From Acidobacteriota bacterium (GTDB lineage Bacteria; Actinomycetota; Thermoleophilia; Gaiellales; Gaiellaceae), in assembly GCA_028876365.1 (NCBI GenBank), contig JAGWRZ010000048.1:1-41058 (forward strand): 41,058 nt of DNA. The letters run 5' to 3'. This document shows positions 17,346-25,189 of this stretch, in pieces (positions within the stretch are counted from its first letter, which is position 1; every line of letters starts with the position of its first letter). The position numbers were made by a program, and so were the translations under genes. The notes beneath the pieces are model-generated. The model was given only the letters and a program-made list of their open reading frames with translations. It searched no databases and was not told the DNA's origin.

Positions 17346-17662
17346 ATCTCGATGTGGCGTGCCGCGTAGCACGCGCGGGCCCATAGCTCCGCGGTGCCCA
17401 CGACCTCCGTCGCGATGTCATCATCGGCTTCGGAGATCTCGATCACGACCTGGTGAAGCGACGCCTCGATCGAGTCTCCGAACTCATGGCGCTCTTCGGA
17501 GACGATCTGGAACGACGGCGCCAGCGTTCGGAGCAGGCGCGCGAGATCGTCGATCTCCGCGGGCGTCACCGTCCGCCCGGTGAGGACGCCGAAGTTGACG
17601 CGGACCTCGAGGCCCGCGCGCTCGTGCCCGTGCACCCGGAAGGCGACGGCGGGGTCGCTCAC
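17342..17662 (-). CDS. Hypothetical protein, last gene of the sixA-ABC operon
   Basis: 106 aa. The GTG start overlaps the stop of the ABC permease by 4 nt (GTGA). Sequence SDPAVAFRVHGHERAGLEVRVNFGVLTGRTVTPAEIDDLARLLRTLAP suggests an alpha/beta domain with no TM or signal peptide. The second half is acidic. I recognise no family; the linkage to the transporter suggests shared expression only. Confidence 0.65.
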   Translation of the reverse strand: MSDPAVAFRVHGHERAGLEVRVNFGVLTGRTVTPAEIDDLARLLRTLAPSFQIVSEERHEFGDSIEASLHQVVIEISEADDDIATEVVGTAELWARACYAARHIEI

Positions 17663-18405
17663 GCTTCCCTCGGCTCCCAGCGGAACTTCGCGAGCGCGAC
17701 GCCGACGCCCACGGCCCCCCAGGCGGCGAGGACGCCGATGGCGGTTCCCTGCGACCAGAACGATTGATGGTGGAGATACACGGCGTTGGAGAGGTCGACG
17801 AGGTACTTGAGCGGCAGAGCATCGCCGATCGCGCGGAGGAACTGCGGATAATGCCGTGTCGGGCCGAAGGCGCCGGTGAGGAACGCCATCGGGAGGACGA
17901 TCAGGTTGACGACCGCCGATGACCCTTCGCCGGAGCGGATGAGGCCCGAGAGGCCGACGCCCATCGCGGCGAAGCAGACCGCGCCGAGGACCACGACGAG
18001 CACGAGCGAGCCGGCCCGCACCGGAAACGGCGTCCCGAACACTGCCCGGCCGAGGAGGAAGAGCACGACCACCTCCGCGAGAAAGACGAGGATCGTCGAG
18101 CTCAGGAGCGAGAGGATGTAGACGGGGGGCGGCAAGGGCGTCGCGCGCAACCGCTTGAGGATCGCCGCCTCGCGGCGGAGCACCAGCGTGATCGAGAGCC
18201 CCGCGAACGCGACCATGGCGCAGCCGTATGCGAGGAGCGCGGCGAGGAGCGCCTGCGAGGCGGGCACGCCGTAGATGCGGCCGGAGTAGACCGAGCCGAG
18301 AAGGACGAACAGCAGGAGCGGGAAGATGAACGTGAACACCGCCGCCTCGCGCGAGCGCCAGTAGACGAGCTGCTCCGCCTTCAGCTGATGGAGGTAGAGC
18401 CTCAT
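17659..18405 (-). CDS. ABC-2 type transporter permease
   Basis: 248 aa with six TM helices. The N-terminus MRLYLHQLKAEQLVYWRSREAAVFTFIFPLLLFVLLG is typical of ABC-2 permeases, and LRREAAILKRLRATPLPPPVYILS is the conserved cytoplasmic coupling loop of the DrrB/multidrug type. It overlaps its ATPase stop by 4 nt (ATGA at 18402-18405). Together they form an exporter of unknown substrate. Confidence 0.93.
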   Translation of the reverse strand: MRLYLHQLKAEQLVYWRSREAAVFTFIFPLLLFVLLGSVYSGRIYGVPASQALLAALLAYGCAMVAFAGLSITLVLRREAAILKRLRATPLPPPVYILSLLSSTILVFLAEVVVLFLLGRAVFGTPFPVRAGSLVLVVVLGAVCFAAMGVGLSGLIRSGEGSSAVVNLIVLPMAFLTGAFGPTRHYPQFLRAIGDALPLKYLVDLSNAVYLHHQSFWSQGTAIGVLAAWGAVGVGVALAKFRWEPREA

Positions 18406-19247
18406 TGCCCGTCGTCCATGAGCGCGAGGTACACCTCTTCGAGCGTCGGCCGCCGCACCTCCAGGCGGTCGAGCTCCTCGCCGCGGCCGATCGCTTCGGC
18501 GGTGAGCTCGTGCAGGACGCGCGTGGGCTCGCTCGTCCGGACGAGCACCTCCTCGCCGTTGCGGCGATAGCGGATCTCGACCTCCGCGTCGGTCGTCGTC
18601 AGCTCGCGCGGCGTGCCGATGCGAACGATGCGTCCCTCGCGCAGGACCGCGACGCGATCGGCGAGCTGCTCGGCCTCGTCGAGGTAGTGCGTCGTCAGGA
18701 GCACGGTCTTGCCGAGCGAGCGGAGCGAACGGATCATCTCCCATGCGGCGCGCCGCGCTGCGGGGTCGAATCCCGTCGTCGGCTCGTCGAGGAACACGAG
18801 GTCGGGGTCGCCGACGAGGGCGACGCCGAGATCGAGGCGCCGCTTCTGCCCACCCGAGAGCGTCTTCACGCGGGCGTCGCGCTTCTCCGTGAGCCCGACG
18901 AGGTCGATCACCTCGTCGACGTCGCGCGGGCGTTCGTAGTAGCCCGCGAACACCGCGTGCGTCTCGCGCACCGTGAGGTTCGGCCACAACTGCGCCTGCT
19001 GCAGGACGACGCCGATGCGCTGCCGGAACTCGCGGCCGGGCCGCTGCGGGTCCCAGCCGAGCACCGAGACGTCACCCGCGTCGCGGCGCCGGTATCCCTC
19101 GAGGATCTCGACCGTCGTCGTCTTCCCCGCGCCGTTCGGCCCGAGCAGGCCGAAGACCTCGCCCTCCTCGATCTCGAAGTCGACGCCGCGCACCGCCTCG
19201 AGCGGCCCGTACGACTTGCGCAGGCCGCGGACGGAGATCGCGCTCAC
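18402..19247 (-). CDS. ABC transporter ATP-binding protein (DrrA-like)
   Basis: 281 aa from GTG 19247, overlapping the sixA stop by 4 nt. Walker A GPNGAGKTTT, Q-loop VVLQQAQLW, signature LSGGQKRR, Walker B LVFLDEPTTGFD and H-loop TTHYLDEAEQLADRVAVL are all intact. The C-terminal domain ends RRPTLEEVYLALM, characteristic of DrrA/CcmA-type exporters. It energises the downstream permease. Confidence 0.95.
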   Translation of the reverse strand: MSAISVRGLRKSYGPLEAVRGVDFEIEEGEVFGLLGPNGAGKTTTVEILEGYRRRDAGDVSVLGWDPQRPGREFRQRIGVVLQQAQLWPNLTVRETHAVFAGYYERPRDVDEVIDLVGLTEKRDARVKTLSGGQKRRLDLGVALVGDPDLVFLDEPTTGFDPAARRAAWEMIRSLRSLGKTVLLTTHYLDEAEQLADRVAVLREGRIVRIGTPRELTTTDAEVEIRYRRNGEEVLVRTSEPTRVLHELTAEAIGRGEELDRLEVRRPTLEEVYLALMDDGQ

Positions 19248-19624
19248 AGCTCGAGCTCGTATGCGCCGGCGGGCGGAAACGGCGACTCGACGCCGGCCAG
19301 CTCGAGCACGGCCTGGCCGCAGTCGGGCTGGTGGCCGACGACGACGACCGTCTCGCCGCGGCCGGACGCGGCCGCGCGCACGTCGTCGGCCGAGGCCCCG
19401 GGCGCGAGCCGCTCGTCCACCTCCGGCTCGCCGAGGCCGAGCGCGGCGGCGGTCTCCCGCGCGCGCAGCAGCGGGCTCGTGACGATCGCGTCCGGGGCGA
19501 AGCCGGCATCGCGGAGCCGATCGCCGAGCGCGCGCGCGTGCTCGCGGCCCTCCGGCGTCAGCTGCCGCAGCTCGTCGGGCTCTCCCGGCGCGGCTTCGGC
19601 GTGGCGGACGATGAGAAGGCGCAT
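19244..19624 (-). CDS. sixA: SixA-type histidine phosphatase
   Basis: 126 aa. The histidine phosphatase motif LLIVRHAEAAPGEPDELRQLTPEG has the catalytic RHA, and the second His lies in VVVVGHQPDCG. The short single-domain length matches SixA, which dephosphorylates phosphohistidine of HPt domains or other phosphoproteins. It is first in an operon with an ABC exporter, each gene overlapping the next by 4 nt. TATCGT lies 8 nt upstream of the ATG, so a leaderless or nearly leaderless mRNA is likely. Confidence 0.88.
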   Translation of the reverse strand: MRLLIVRHAEAAPGEPDELRQLTPEGREHARALGDRLRDAGFAPDAIVTSPLLRARETAAALGLGEPEVDERLAPGASADDVRAAASGRGETVVVVGHQPDCGQAVLELAGVESPFPPAGAYELEL

Positions 19625-19632
19625 TGCGCGAA

Positions 19633-19638
19633 ACGATA
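19633..19638 (-). promoter_or_regulatory. -10 box TATCGT upstream of sixA
   Basis: On the minus strand TATCGT is followed by 8 nt and then the sixA ATG. No ribosome binding site is present. Confidence 0.5.
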
Positions 19639-19753
19639 GTGGCGCGGCGCCGAGGGCCTCGCCGGTCCGGAGTCCCCTCGACACCGCGATCCCGAAAGAG
19701 TCGCTTCTCCCCGCTTCTGCGCCGTCGCCGCCGGCGGCGCGGAGACACGCGGG

Positions 19754-19759
19754 TAGAGT
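19754..19759 (+). promoter_or_regulatory. -10 box TAGAGT upstream of the PhzF-like gene
   Basis: TAGAGT ends 6 nt before 19766, the first codon of the inferred PhzF protein. The TAG inside it is also the in-frame stop that bounds the reading frame, so the protein must start downstream. Confidence 0.5.
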
Positions 19760-19765
19760 CGGCGC

Positions 19766-20599
19766 ATCGCCGCCTCTTTCCGCTACGTCGTCTGCGACGC
19801 CTTCACGGACGTTCCGCTCGCCGGGAACCAGGTCGCCGTCTTCACGGACGCGCGCGAGATCCCCGAGGAGCAGCTGCAGAAGCTCGCGCGCGAGATGAAC
19901 TTCTCCGAGACGGTGTTCGTGTTTCCGCCGCAGGCGGACGGGCACGTCCGCGTGCGCATCTTCACGCCGGCGAACGAGCTTCCATTCGCGGGACACCCCA
20001 TTCTCGGGGCGGCGTTCGTGCTCGGCGGGCCGCTGCAGCTCGTGGAGATCCGGCTCGAGACGGGAGCCGGCGTCGTGCCGGTGCGCCTCGAGCGCGAAGG
20101 CGCGCAGATCGTGTTCGGCTGGATGGTGCAGCCCGTCATGGCATGGGAGCCGTTCCACCGGCGCGATGAGCTCCTCGCGATCCTCGGCGCAGGTGCGGCA
20201 TCCCTCCCGGTCGAGCTGTACCGGCAGGGCCCTGGGCACGTGCTGGTCGAGCTCGAGTCGCCGGACGCGGTCGCGTCGCTCCGGCCGGACCTCGGCGCGC
20301 TCGCGCGGCTCCTTTCCGAGGGCGTCGACTGCTTCGCGCGGGACGGTCGCCGCTGGAAGTCGCGCGTGTTCGTCCCCGGCGCGGGCGTGGACGAGGATCC
20401 GGCCACCGGCTCGGCGGCCGGGCCGCTCGCGCTCCACCTCGCGCGGCACGGGCGCATCGCGTTCGGCGACGAGATCGAGATCGCGCAGGGCGCGGAGATG
20501 GGACGGCCGTCCACGCTGTACGCGGTCGCGCAGTCGGAGACGCATGTCGAGGTCGGCGGCTCGGCCGTCGTCGTCGCCCGCGGCGAGTTCCGCCTCTAG
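19766..20599 (+). CDS. PhzF-family isomerase/epimerase-like protein with non-canonical (ATC) start
   Basis: 277 aa if started at 19766, equal to the usual PhzF length of about 280. Family features: RYVVCDAFTDVPLAGNQVAVF at the N-terminus, catalytic Glu48 in MNFSETVF, GHPILGAAFVL, and VDEDPATGSAAGPLALHL. The core cannot begin at the first ATG (19895), because that would remove the first strand and the catalytic Glu. Between the in-frame TAG (19754) and the core, the codons are AGT CGG CGC ATC GCC GCC TCT, with no ATG, GTG or TTG. ATC at 19766 sits at exactly leaderless distance from TAGAGT. Substrate unknown. Confidence 0.85.
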   Translation: MAASFRYVVCDAFTDVPLAGNQVAVFTDAREIPEEQLQKLAREMNFSETVFVFPPQADGHVRVRIFTPANELPFAGHPILGAAFVLGGPLQLVEIRLETGAGVVPVRLEREGAQIVFGWMVQPVMAWEPFHRRDELLAILGAGAASLPVELYRQGPGHVLVELESPDAVASLRPDLGALARLLSEGVDCFARDGRRWKSRVFVPGAGVDEDPATGSAAGPLALHLARHGRIAFGDEIEIAQGAEMGRPSTLYAVAQSETHVEVGGSAVVVARGEFRL

Positions 20600-20601
20600 G
20601 G

Positions 20602-20705
20602 GGCCGGTGCCAGGCACGGAAACGCGATCGTGACCTGATGCGCCGCGGCCGAACGCGGTTCGTCTCACTCTCGTGACACTGCTGTATGCGTACCTGGTAC
20701 CGGCC
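20602..20705. repeat. Palindromic repeat element, copy 1 (inverted 16-mers)
   Basis: GGCCGGTGCCAGGCAC at 20602-20617 and GTACCTGGTACCGGCC at 20690-20705 are inverted copies matching at 14 of 16 positions. The element fills the convergent gap between the PhzF-like gene and the BNR gene (20600-20721) and is followed by a T-run at 20712-20717. The second arm closely matches the element at 31442-31505. It could act as a terminator or be a mobile palindrome. Confidence 0.65.
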
Positions 20706-20721
20706 TGGCGCCTTTTTTGGA

Positions 20722-21111
20722 CTAGTCGAGCCAGGCGACGCCGGAGATGTCGGGCAGCTCGGGGGCGAGGGAGCGCCAGAAGACGCCGCCGTTCGTCGAG
20801 ACGTACAGCCGGTTCCGCGCGGCGAAGAGCATCCGGTCGGGATCGTCCTCGGCGACCGCGACAGCGAACCCGGCCGGAAGACCACCGCCCGCCTCGCGCC
20901 AGGTCGCGCCCGCGTCGTTCGAGATCGCGAGCGGCGGTCGCCGCTCGACGAGCGCGACGATCGTCGCGCCGCAGCGGGCGGCGGCGACGACCCGCGGCAG
21001 CTCCACCGTCGGCACCGGCGCCGCCGGGAGCTCCGCCCCCGCGCCGAGCACCGTCTCCTCCTCGACGTCGACGAGCAGCACGCCGTCGACCGTCTCGACG
21101 GCTGCGATCAC
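20722..21111 (-). CDS. Asp-box (BNR) repeat protein, short
   Basis: 129 aa from GTG 21111, overlapping the kinase stop by 4 nt. Two Asp-box-like motifs are visible, SNDAGATW and STNGGVFW, with intervening strands (RPPLAISNDAGATWREAGGGLPAGFAVAVAEDDPDRMLFAARNRLYV). Complete BNR beta-propellers are two to three times longer, so this is a partial propeller or a small independent fold. There is no signal peptide. Last gene of the CytX-kinase operon. Confidence 0.7.
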   Translation of the reverse strand: MIAAVETVDGVLLVDVEEETVLGAGAELPAAPVPTVELPRVVAAARCGATIVALVERRPPLAISNDAGATWREAGGGLPAGFAVAVAEDDPDRMLFAARNRLYVSTNGGVFWRSLAPELPDISGVAWLD

Positions 21112-21839
21112 CGCAGGAGGTCCGAGACGACCCTCGCCGCCCGCCGGGCGGCCTCGAGCGGCTCCGCGCCTTCCGAGCGCAAAACGAGATAGGCGGCGCC
21201 GAACATGTCGCCGGCGCCGGTCGGATCGCGGTCGACCGGGTCCGCCTCGACGAGGACGCCGTTCACCGTCGCTCCGCGCGCACCGTGCGTGACGATCAGC
21301 TCCGGCACCTCGAGCGGTCCCGCGGCCTCCGCCTCCTCGTCGGCGAGCTTCAGCATCGCCACGTGCCGAAGCTGGCCGCGGTCGAAGTCGCCGTCGAGCG
21401 TGAGCGGCCCGGGACGCGGGACGCGCACGAGGCCGTGACCGTCGAGCAGCACGCGGCGACCGTCAGCGACCCACTCGACGTCGATCTCGCCGCGAAGAAG
21501 CGGCGCGACGTGAAGCCAGTCGACGCCGTCGAGATCGAGCTCGTCTCGTCGCCACGGATCGCCGACGACGTCGACGGCCATCGTCCGCCTTCCGTCCGCG
21601 TCGTACGAGAACGAGAAGGTGGTCGTCTCCTCACCGACGACGAGGTGGAAGGGAAGCTCGAGCGCCTCGAGTCGCCGCGTGAACTCGACCGCATCGCGCT
21701 CGCCGCACTTCGCGACGATGCGCGCCTTCGCGCCGAGCGCGCGCAGCGCACGCGCACTGTGCCACGGCGGCCCGCCGATCTCCGGCGGGCCGCCGGCGAT
21801 GATGTCACGCGAGAGCTGTCCGACGACGGCGAGCGACAT
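21108..21839 (-). CDS. PfkB-family carbohydrate/nucleoside kinase
   Basis: 243 aa. The N-terminus VVGQLSRDIIAGGPPEIGGPPWHSARALRALGA gives the PfkB glycine-rich start, and DPTGAGDMFGAAYL at about 205-218 contains the catalytic base Asp211. It is shorter than typical ribokinases (about 300 aa), as in some minimal PfkB members. Its ATG lies 35 nt inside the end of the upstream NCS1 transporter gene, so it probably phosphorylates the imported compound or a product of it. This is inference. Confidence 0.85.
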   Translation of the reverse strand: MSLAVVGQLSRDIIAGGPPEIGGPPWHSARALRALGAKARIVAKCGERDAVEFTRRLEALELPFHLVVGEETTTFSFSYDADGRRTMAVDVVGDPWRRDELDLDGVDWLHVAPLLRGEIDVEWVADGRRVLLDGHGLVRVPRPGPLTLDGDFDRGQLRHVAMLKLADEEAEAAGPLEVPELIVTHGARGATVNGVLVEADPVDRDPTGAGDMFGAAYLVLRSEGAEPLEAARRAARVVSDLLR

Positions 21840-23151
21840 TCGTCACCGACTTGAAGAGGAGTGTGAGAGCGAACGCCGCGGCGAAGCTCGGCAGCGACGC
21901 GGTGAAGCTGACGCTCTCCGGATGCGTATGCGCGACGAGGCGAGTCCACCATGCAGGCCCGACGGGCGACAGCCACTGATACAGCCCGAAGCCGACGAGC
22001 CATGCGGCGAGCGCACCGAACCGCCATTCGGTGTCGTTGAAGACGTTCTCGGCCGTGTAGTGCGCTCGTTCGCTCAGCCAGTCGGCGACGAGGACGCCGA
22101 AGAGCGGGACGAAGAACGAGCCGAGCAGGTAGAGGAAGTTCTGGTAGTTGCCGAGGTCGAGCGCGAGCGCGAGACCCGTCGCAACGGCCGAGACGAGAGT
22201 GATCAACAGGCGCTGGGACAGACGGGGCACGAAGTTCTGGAGCGAGACCGCGGTCGAGTAGATGTCGGCGAACGCCTTCTCGCTCTCGTCGACCGTGATC
22301 GCGACGAGGGCGGCAAACGCTACGCCGCCCGCCGCCGCGACGGCGGCCGGCAGCGCCTGCGCGTCGGAGACGCCGCGTGCGAGCACGATCAGAATGCCGA
22401 GGCCGATGCACCAGACCGTCGGGACGAAATAGCCGAAGCCCGCCCCGAGCGCCGCGCCTCGCCGGCTGCGAGAGAAGCGCGTGTAGTCGGCCGCGAGCGG
22501 CGTCCACGAGACGACGCTGCCGATGACGAGGTCGACCGCCTGTCCGAACGACGGGAACCCTCCCTTTCCGGGGCGAGCCCAGAACGCGTGCAGATGCGAC
22601 TTCGAGATCGCCCAGTACGTGAGGTACGCCATCGAGAAGAGAAGCGCCCACGAGGCGAACTTGCGCAGATAGCGGCGCACGAAGCCGATCGGCCCGAGCA
22701 TCCCGAGCGCCCAGCTGAGAGCGCCGAATGCGAGCGTCCAGAGCCACTTTCCCTGCCAGTGGAAGAGACGCTCCGACAACGCCCCTGCGGCCGTCGCGAT
22801 GATGATCAGCTCGAACGTCGACCAGCCGATGTTCTGCGCCACGTTCAGGCCGGTCGGCAGGTACGAGCCGCTGCGGCCGAGCGGTGCGCGCAACAGCACC
22901 ATGCCCGGCACGCGGGCGTCGGCACCGATGAGCGCCGCGATCCCGAGCAGCACGTTGCCGGCGATCGCGCCGACGACGATCGCGAGCAGGGCATCGCGCA
23001 GCGACAGCGCCGGGACGAGCAGGGCGCCGATGACGATGACGAGCAGCGACACCGAGAGATTGCCCCAGAGGAGCGTCGAGTCGAGCCCGCTGAGAACGCG
23101 GAGCCGATCGGGAACGGGCTCGACGCCCCAGCTGGGTGTGGCTTCCTCCAT
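21805..23151 (-). CDS. NCS1-family nucleobase/cofactor-precursor permease (CytX-like)
   Basis: 448 aa, about 12 TM helices. WGVEPVPDRLRVLSGLD at the start, then LWGNLSVSLLVIVIGALLVPALSLRDALLAIVVG and GSYLPTGLNVAQNIGWSTFELIIIA, closely follow the NCS1 consensus and particularly the CytX (hydroxymethylpyrimidine/cytosine) group. It imports a pyrimidine-like compound with a cation. The start ATG 23151 is preceded by TAGCCT with an 8-nt gap. It heads an operon with a PfkB kinase and a BNR protein. No thiamine genes or TPP riboswitch are visible, so HMP as substrate is only a possibility. Confidence 0.85.
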   Translation of the reverse strand: MEEATPSWGVEPVPDRLRVLSGLDSTLLWGNLSVSLLVIVIGALLVPALSLRDALLAIVVGAIAGNVLLGIAALIGADARVPGMVLLRAPLGRSGSYLPTGLNVAQNIGWSTFELIIIATAAGALSERLFHWQGKWLWTLAFGALSWALGMLGPIGFVRRYLRKFASWALLFSMAYLTYWAISKSHLHAFWARPGKGGFPSFGQAVDLVIGSVVSWTPLAADYTRFSRSRRGAALGAGFGYFVPTVWCIGLGILIVLARGVSDAQALPAAVAAAGGVAFAALVAITVDESEKAFADIYSTAVSLQNFVPRLSQRLLITLVSAVATGLALALDLGNYQNFLYLLGSFFVPLFGVLVADWLSERAHYTAENVFNDTEWRFGALAAWLVGFGLYQWLSPVGPAWWTRLVAHTHPESVSFTASLPSFAAAFALTLLFKSVTNVARRRRTALA

Positions 23152-23158
23152 GCCGAGG

Positions 23159-23165
23159 TAGGCTA
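23159..23165. promoter_or_regulatory. Overlapping divergent -10 boxes (TAGGCT on +, TAGCCT on -)
   Basis: The 7-mer TAGGCTA reads as TAGGCT on the plus strand (9 nt before ATG 23174) and TAGCCT on the minus strand (8 nt before ATG 23151). Two divergent start codons are therefore served by -10 boxes occupying the same bases, which would make initiation in the two directions mutually exclusive. Confidence 0.5.
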
Positions 23166-23173
23166 TGCACTCG

Positions 23174-23620
23174 ATGAAGCGTCTCGCGTTGCTCATCGTC
23201 GCGTCCGGCGTGCTCGCCGGGTGCGGCGGCACCAGCAGGCTGTCGAAGACCGCGTACGAGCAGAAGCTCCAGACCGACGGAAAGGCGGTGCAGTCGCAGC
23301 TGGCCGCGTTGAGCAAGTCGCCGCCGAAGACGCTCGCGCAGCTGGCCACGCGCGTCGACACGATCGAGACGGTGGTGAAGAAGATGGCCGACGATCTCTC
23401 GTCGATCAAGCCGCCGTCGGACGCGGAGGCCGACAACACAGCCATCGTCGCCGGCCTGAAGCGCATCGAGTCCGGAGCGGAAGAGGTGAAGGCGAACCCG
23501 ACCGCGGCCCAGGCGATCGTCGCCAAGATCGAGAAGGCGCCGGAGCTCGAGGCCGCGAACAAAGCGGTCGCCGACCTGAAGTCGAAGGGCTACCAGGTCG
23601 GGGTCATCGGCCTGCCGTGA
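23174..23620 (+). CDS. Small secreted lipoprotein, helical, unknown function
   Basis: 148 aa. The signal MKRLALLIVASGVLAGC has a good lipobox (LAGC), followed by GGTSRLSKTAYEQKLQTDGKAVQSQL and a long helical region rich in Ala, Lys and Glu (VDTIETVVKKMADDLSSI, VEKIEKAPELEAANKAVADLK-like segments). I recognise no family. An ATG at 23165 would add three residues. Its end overlaps the convergent coiled-coil gene by 17 nt. Confidence 0.75.
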   Translation: MKRLALLIVASGVLAGCGGTSRLSKTAYEQKLQTDGKAVQSQLAALSKSPPKTLAQLATRVDTIETVVKKMADDLSSIKPPSDAEADNTAIVAGLKRIESGAEEVKANPTAAQAIVAKIEKAPELEAANKAVADLKSKGYQVGVIGLP

Positions 23621-23834
23621 GCTCGGCGAGCCGCCGGGCGTGGGCGCTCACCGCCTGCTCGAGGGCGTATGCGTCCCGCTCCATGGCGAGACGCAGGCGG
23701 CGGATCTCGCCGCAATCTGCCGGGAGCGCCTCGGCGACCTGAACGCGGACGGTGTGCGAGGCGAGCTCGAGGTGAAGCCGCCGGATCTCGTCCGCGAGCG
23801 CGTCGAGCTCGTCGTCGGGCTCTTCGGCGGCCAT
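23604..23834 (-). CDS. Small coiled-coil protein at the end of the respiratory operon
   Basis: 76 aa. Its ATG overlaps the qcrB stop (TGATG). It is a single charged helix-forming sequence (DDELDALADEIRRLHLELASHTVRVQ and GEIRRLRLAMERDAYALEQAVSAHARRLAELTAG), with one Cys and no TM. The direct coupling to qcrB suggests a role in bc-complex assembly or stability, which is inference. Not recognised as a known subunit. Confidence 0.65.
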   Translation of the reverse strand: MAAEEPDDELDALADEIRRLHLELASHTVRVQVAEALPADCGEIRRLRLAMERDAYALEQAVSAHARRLAELTAGR

Positions 23835-25189
23835 CACGTGCGCGCGAGCCGCGCCTCGGCCTCGGCGGCTCGCTCGTCCCTCTCGACCTTCTCTCCGGCG
23901 ACGAGCTCCTCGCAGACGCGATGCGCGATCGCGGCCGCGAGCAGCGGGATGACGAACACGAGCACGCGGTAGATGTCGATCTGCGACGTGTACGACACGT
24001 TCAGCCAGACATAGACGCGGTCGGACGAGCCGGCGATGAACACGAGCAGCACCCACGTCACGATTCCGATGCCGAGCGCCGTGCGCAGCGGGTTGTCGCG
24101 AGGCCGCTCGACGAGGTTGTGGAACGCGGTGTCACCGGTGATCTTGCGCTCGATCGCCGGCCACAGGTAGAGGAAGCCGAAGACGACGAGCGGGAAGGCG
24201 ACGCCGCCCCAGAACGGATTCGGGACGAGGGTGTACTTCCCGATGACGAGGTCGAAGCTCGGAACGAGCCGGAGAGCGCCGATCAGCCAGCCGAGATACC
24301 AGTCCGGCTGCGCCCCGTTCGTCGAGACGTATGTGTGGAACGGGCCCCAGAGCCAGATGGGATTGATCTGAACGAGGCCCCCGAGGAGAAAGAGGACCCC
24401 CGCGGTCGCGAACATGAGCCCGATGGAGCGCGGCGCCTGGCCGGGATACGCGGGCACGCCGCGCACCGTCCGCTCCGTCTCGGTCGCCGTCTGCCGGAAC
24501 TGGGTGTGGTGCCGCATCGCGACGAGCAGCACGTGCACCGTCAGCAACGTCCCGATGAGCACGGGGAAGATGAGGACGTGCGCGATGTACATGCGCGGCC
24601 AGAGCGTGCTCTGGCCCGGGAACGGGCCGTGGAAGAGCCACGACATGACGTTCGCTCCGACGAACGGAATCGAGAGGCCGACGGAGTAGCCGATGACGAG
24701 CCCCATCCCGGAGAGGAGGTCGTCGACGAGCGAGTAGCCGAGATACGCCTCGAGCAGCGTGAGCATGAGCATCGTCACGCCGATGACGTAGATGAGGCCG
24801 CGCGGCTTCCGGTAGGCGCCGGTGAAGAACACGCGGAAGAGGTGGAGGATGATCGCGGCGATGAAGACGTTCGCCGCCCAGTGGTGCGTCTGACGGATGA
24901 GGAGGCCGGCCCTCACCGTCATCGAGATGTTCAACACGGATCGGTACGCCTCGCTCATGTGCTGGCCCTGCAGAGGCACATACGGCCCGTGGTAGACGAC
25001 CTCGCGCGTGGAGTCGACGAAGAAGAAGGTGAGGTAGATTCCCGTCGCGACGAGGACGATGAACGCGTACAGCGCTATCTCTCCGAGGAGGAATGACCAG
25101 TGGTCCGGGAAGAGGTAGCGCAGCGTCTTGCGCACGATCGGGGTCGTTCCGGTGCGCGTGTCGAGATAGCGGACCGCGCGGCGGATCAC
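23834..25189 (-). CDS. qcrB: Cytochrome b subunit of the menaquinol:cytochrome c reductase
   Basis: 451 aa from GTG 25189, overlapping the Rieske stop by 4 nt. Heme ligands appear as His102/His116 (14 apart, THHWAANVFIAAIILH) and His204/His219 (15 apart), the b6-like spacing. The Qo-site motif PEWY is represented by PDWY (QPDWYLGW). It has a full-length N- and C-terminal cytochrome b fusion of about nine TM helices and a charged cytoplasmic tail. It oxidises menaquinol and passes electrons to the Rieske cluster and across the membrane to the b hemes. Confidence 0.94.
   Translation of the reverse strand: MIRRAVRYLDTRTGTTPIVRKTLRYLFPDHWSFLLGEIALYAFIVLVATGIYLTFFFVDSTREVVYHGPYVPLQGQHMSEAYRSVLNISMTVRAGLLIRQTHHWAANVFIAAIILHLFRVFFTGAYRKPRGLIYVIGVTMLMLTLLEAYLGYSLVDDLLSGMGLVIGYSVGLSIPFVGANVMSWLFHGPFPGQSTLWPRMYIAHVLIFPVLIGTLLTVHVLLVAMRHHTQFRQTATETERTVRGVPAYPGQAPRSIGLMFATAGVLFLLGGLVQINPIWLWGPFHTYVSTNGAQPDWYLGWLIGALRLVPSFDLVIGKYTLVPNPFWGGVAFPLVVFGFLYLWPAIERKITGDTAFHNLVERPRDNPLRTALGIGIVTWVLLVFIAGSSDRVYVWLNVSYTSQIDIYRVLVFVIPLLAAAIAHRVCEELVAGEKVERDERAAEAEARLART

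Noticed and set aside
21852-23200. TPP riboswitch expected upstream of a CytX-like gene
   Set aside because: The promoter is only about 8 nt from the start codon, leaving no room for a leader, and no thi-box-like sequence was found.
21619-23742. Very long plus-strand ORF (707 codons) opposite CytX-like and kinase genes
   Set aside because: Arg/Glu/Asp-rich composition typical of the complementary strand of GC-rich genes; the minus-strand genes have clear family motifs.
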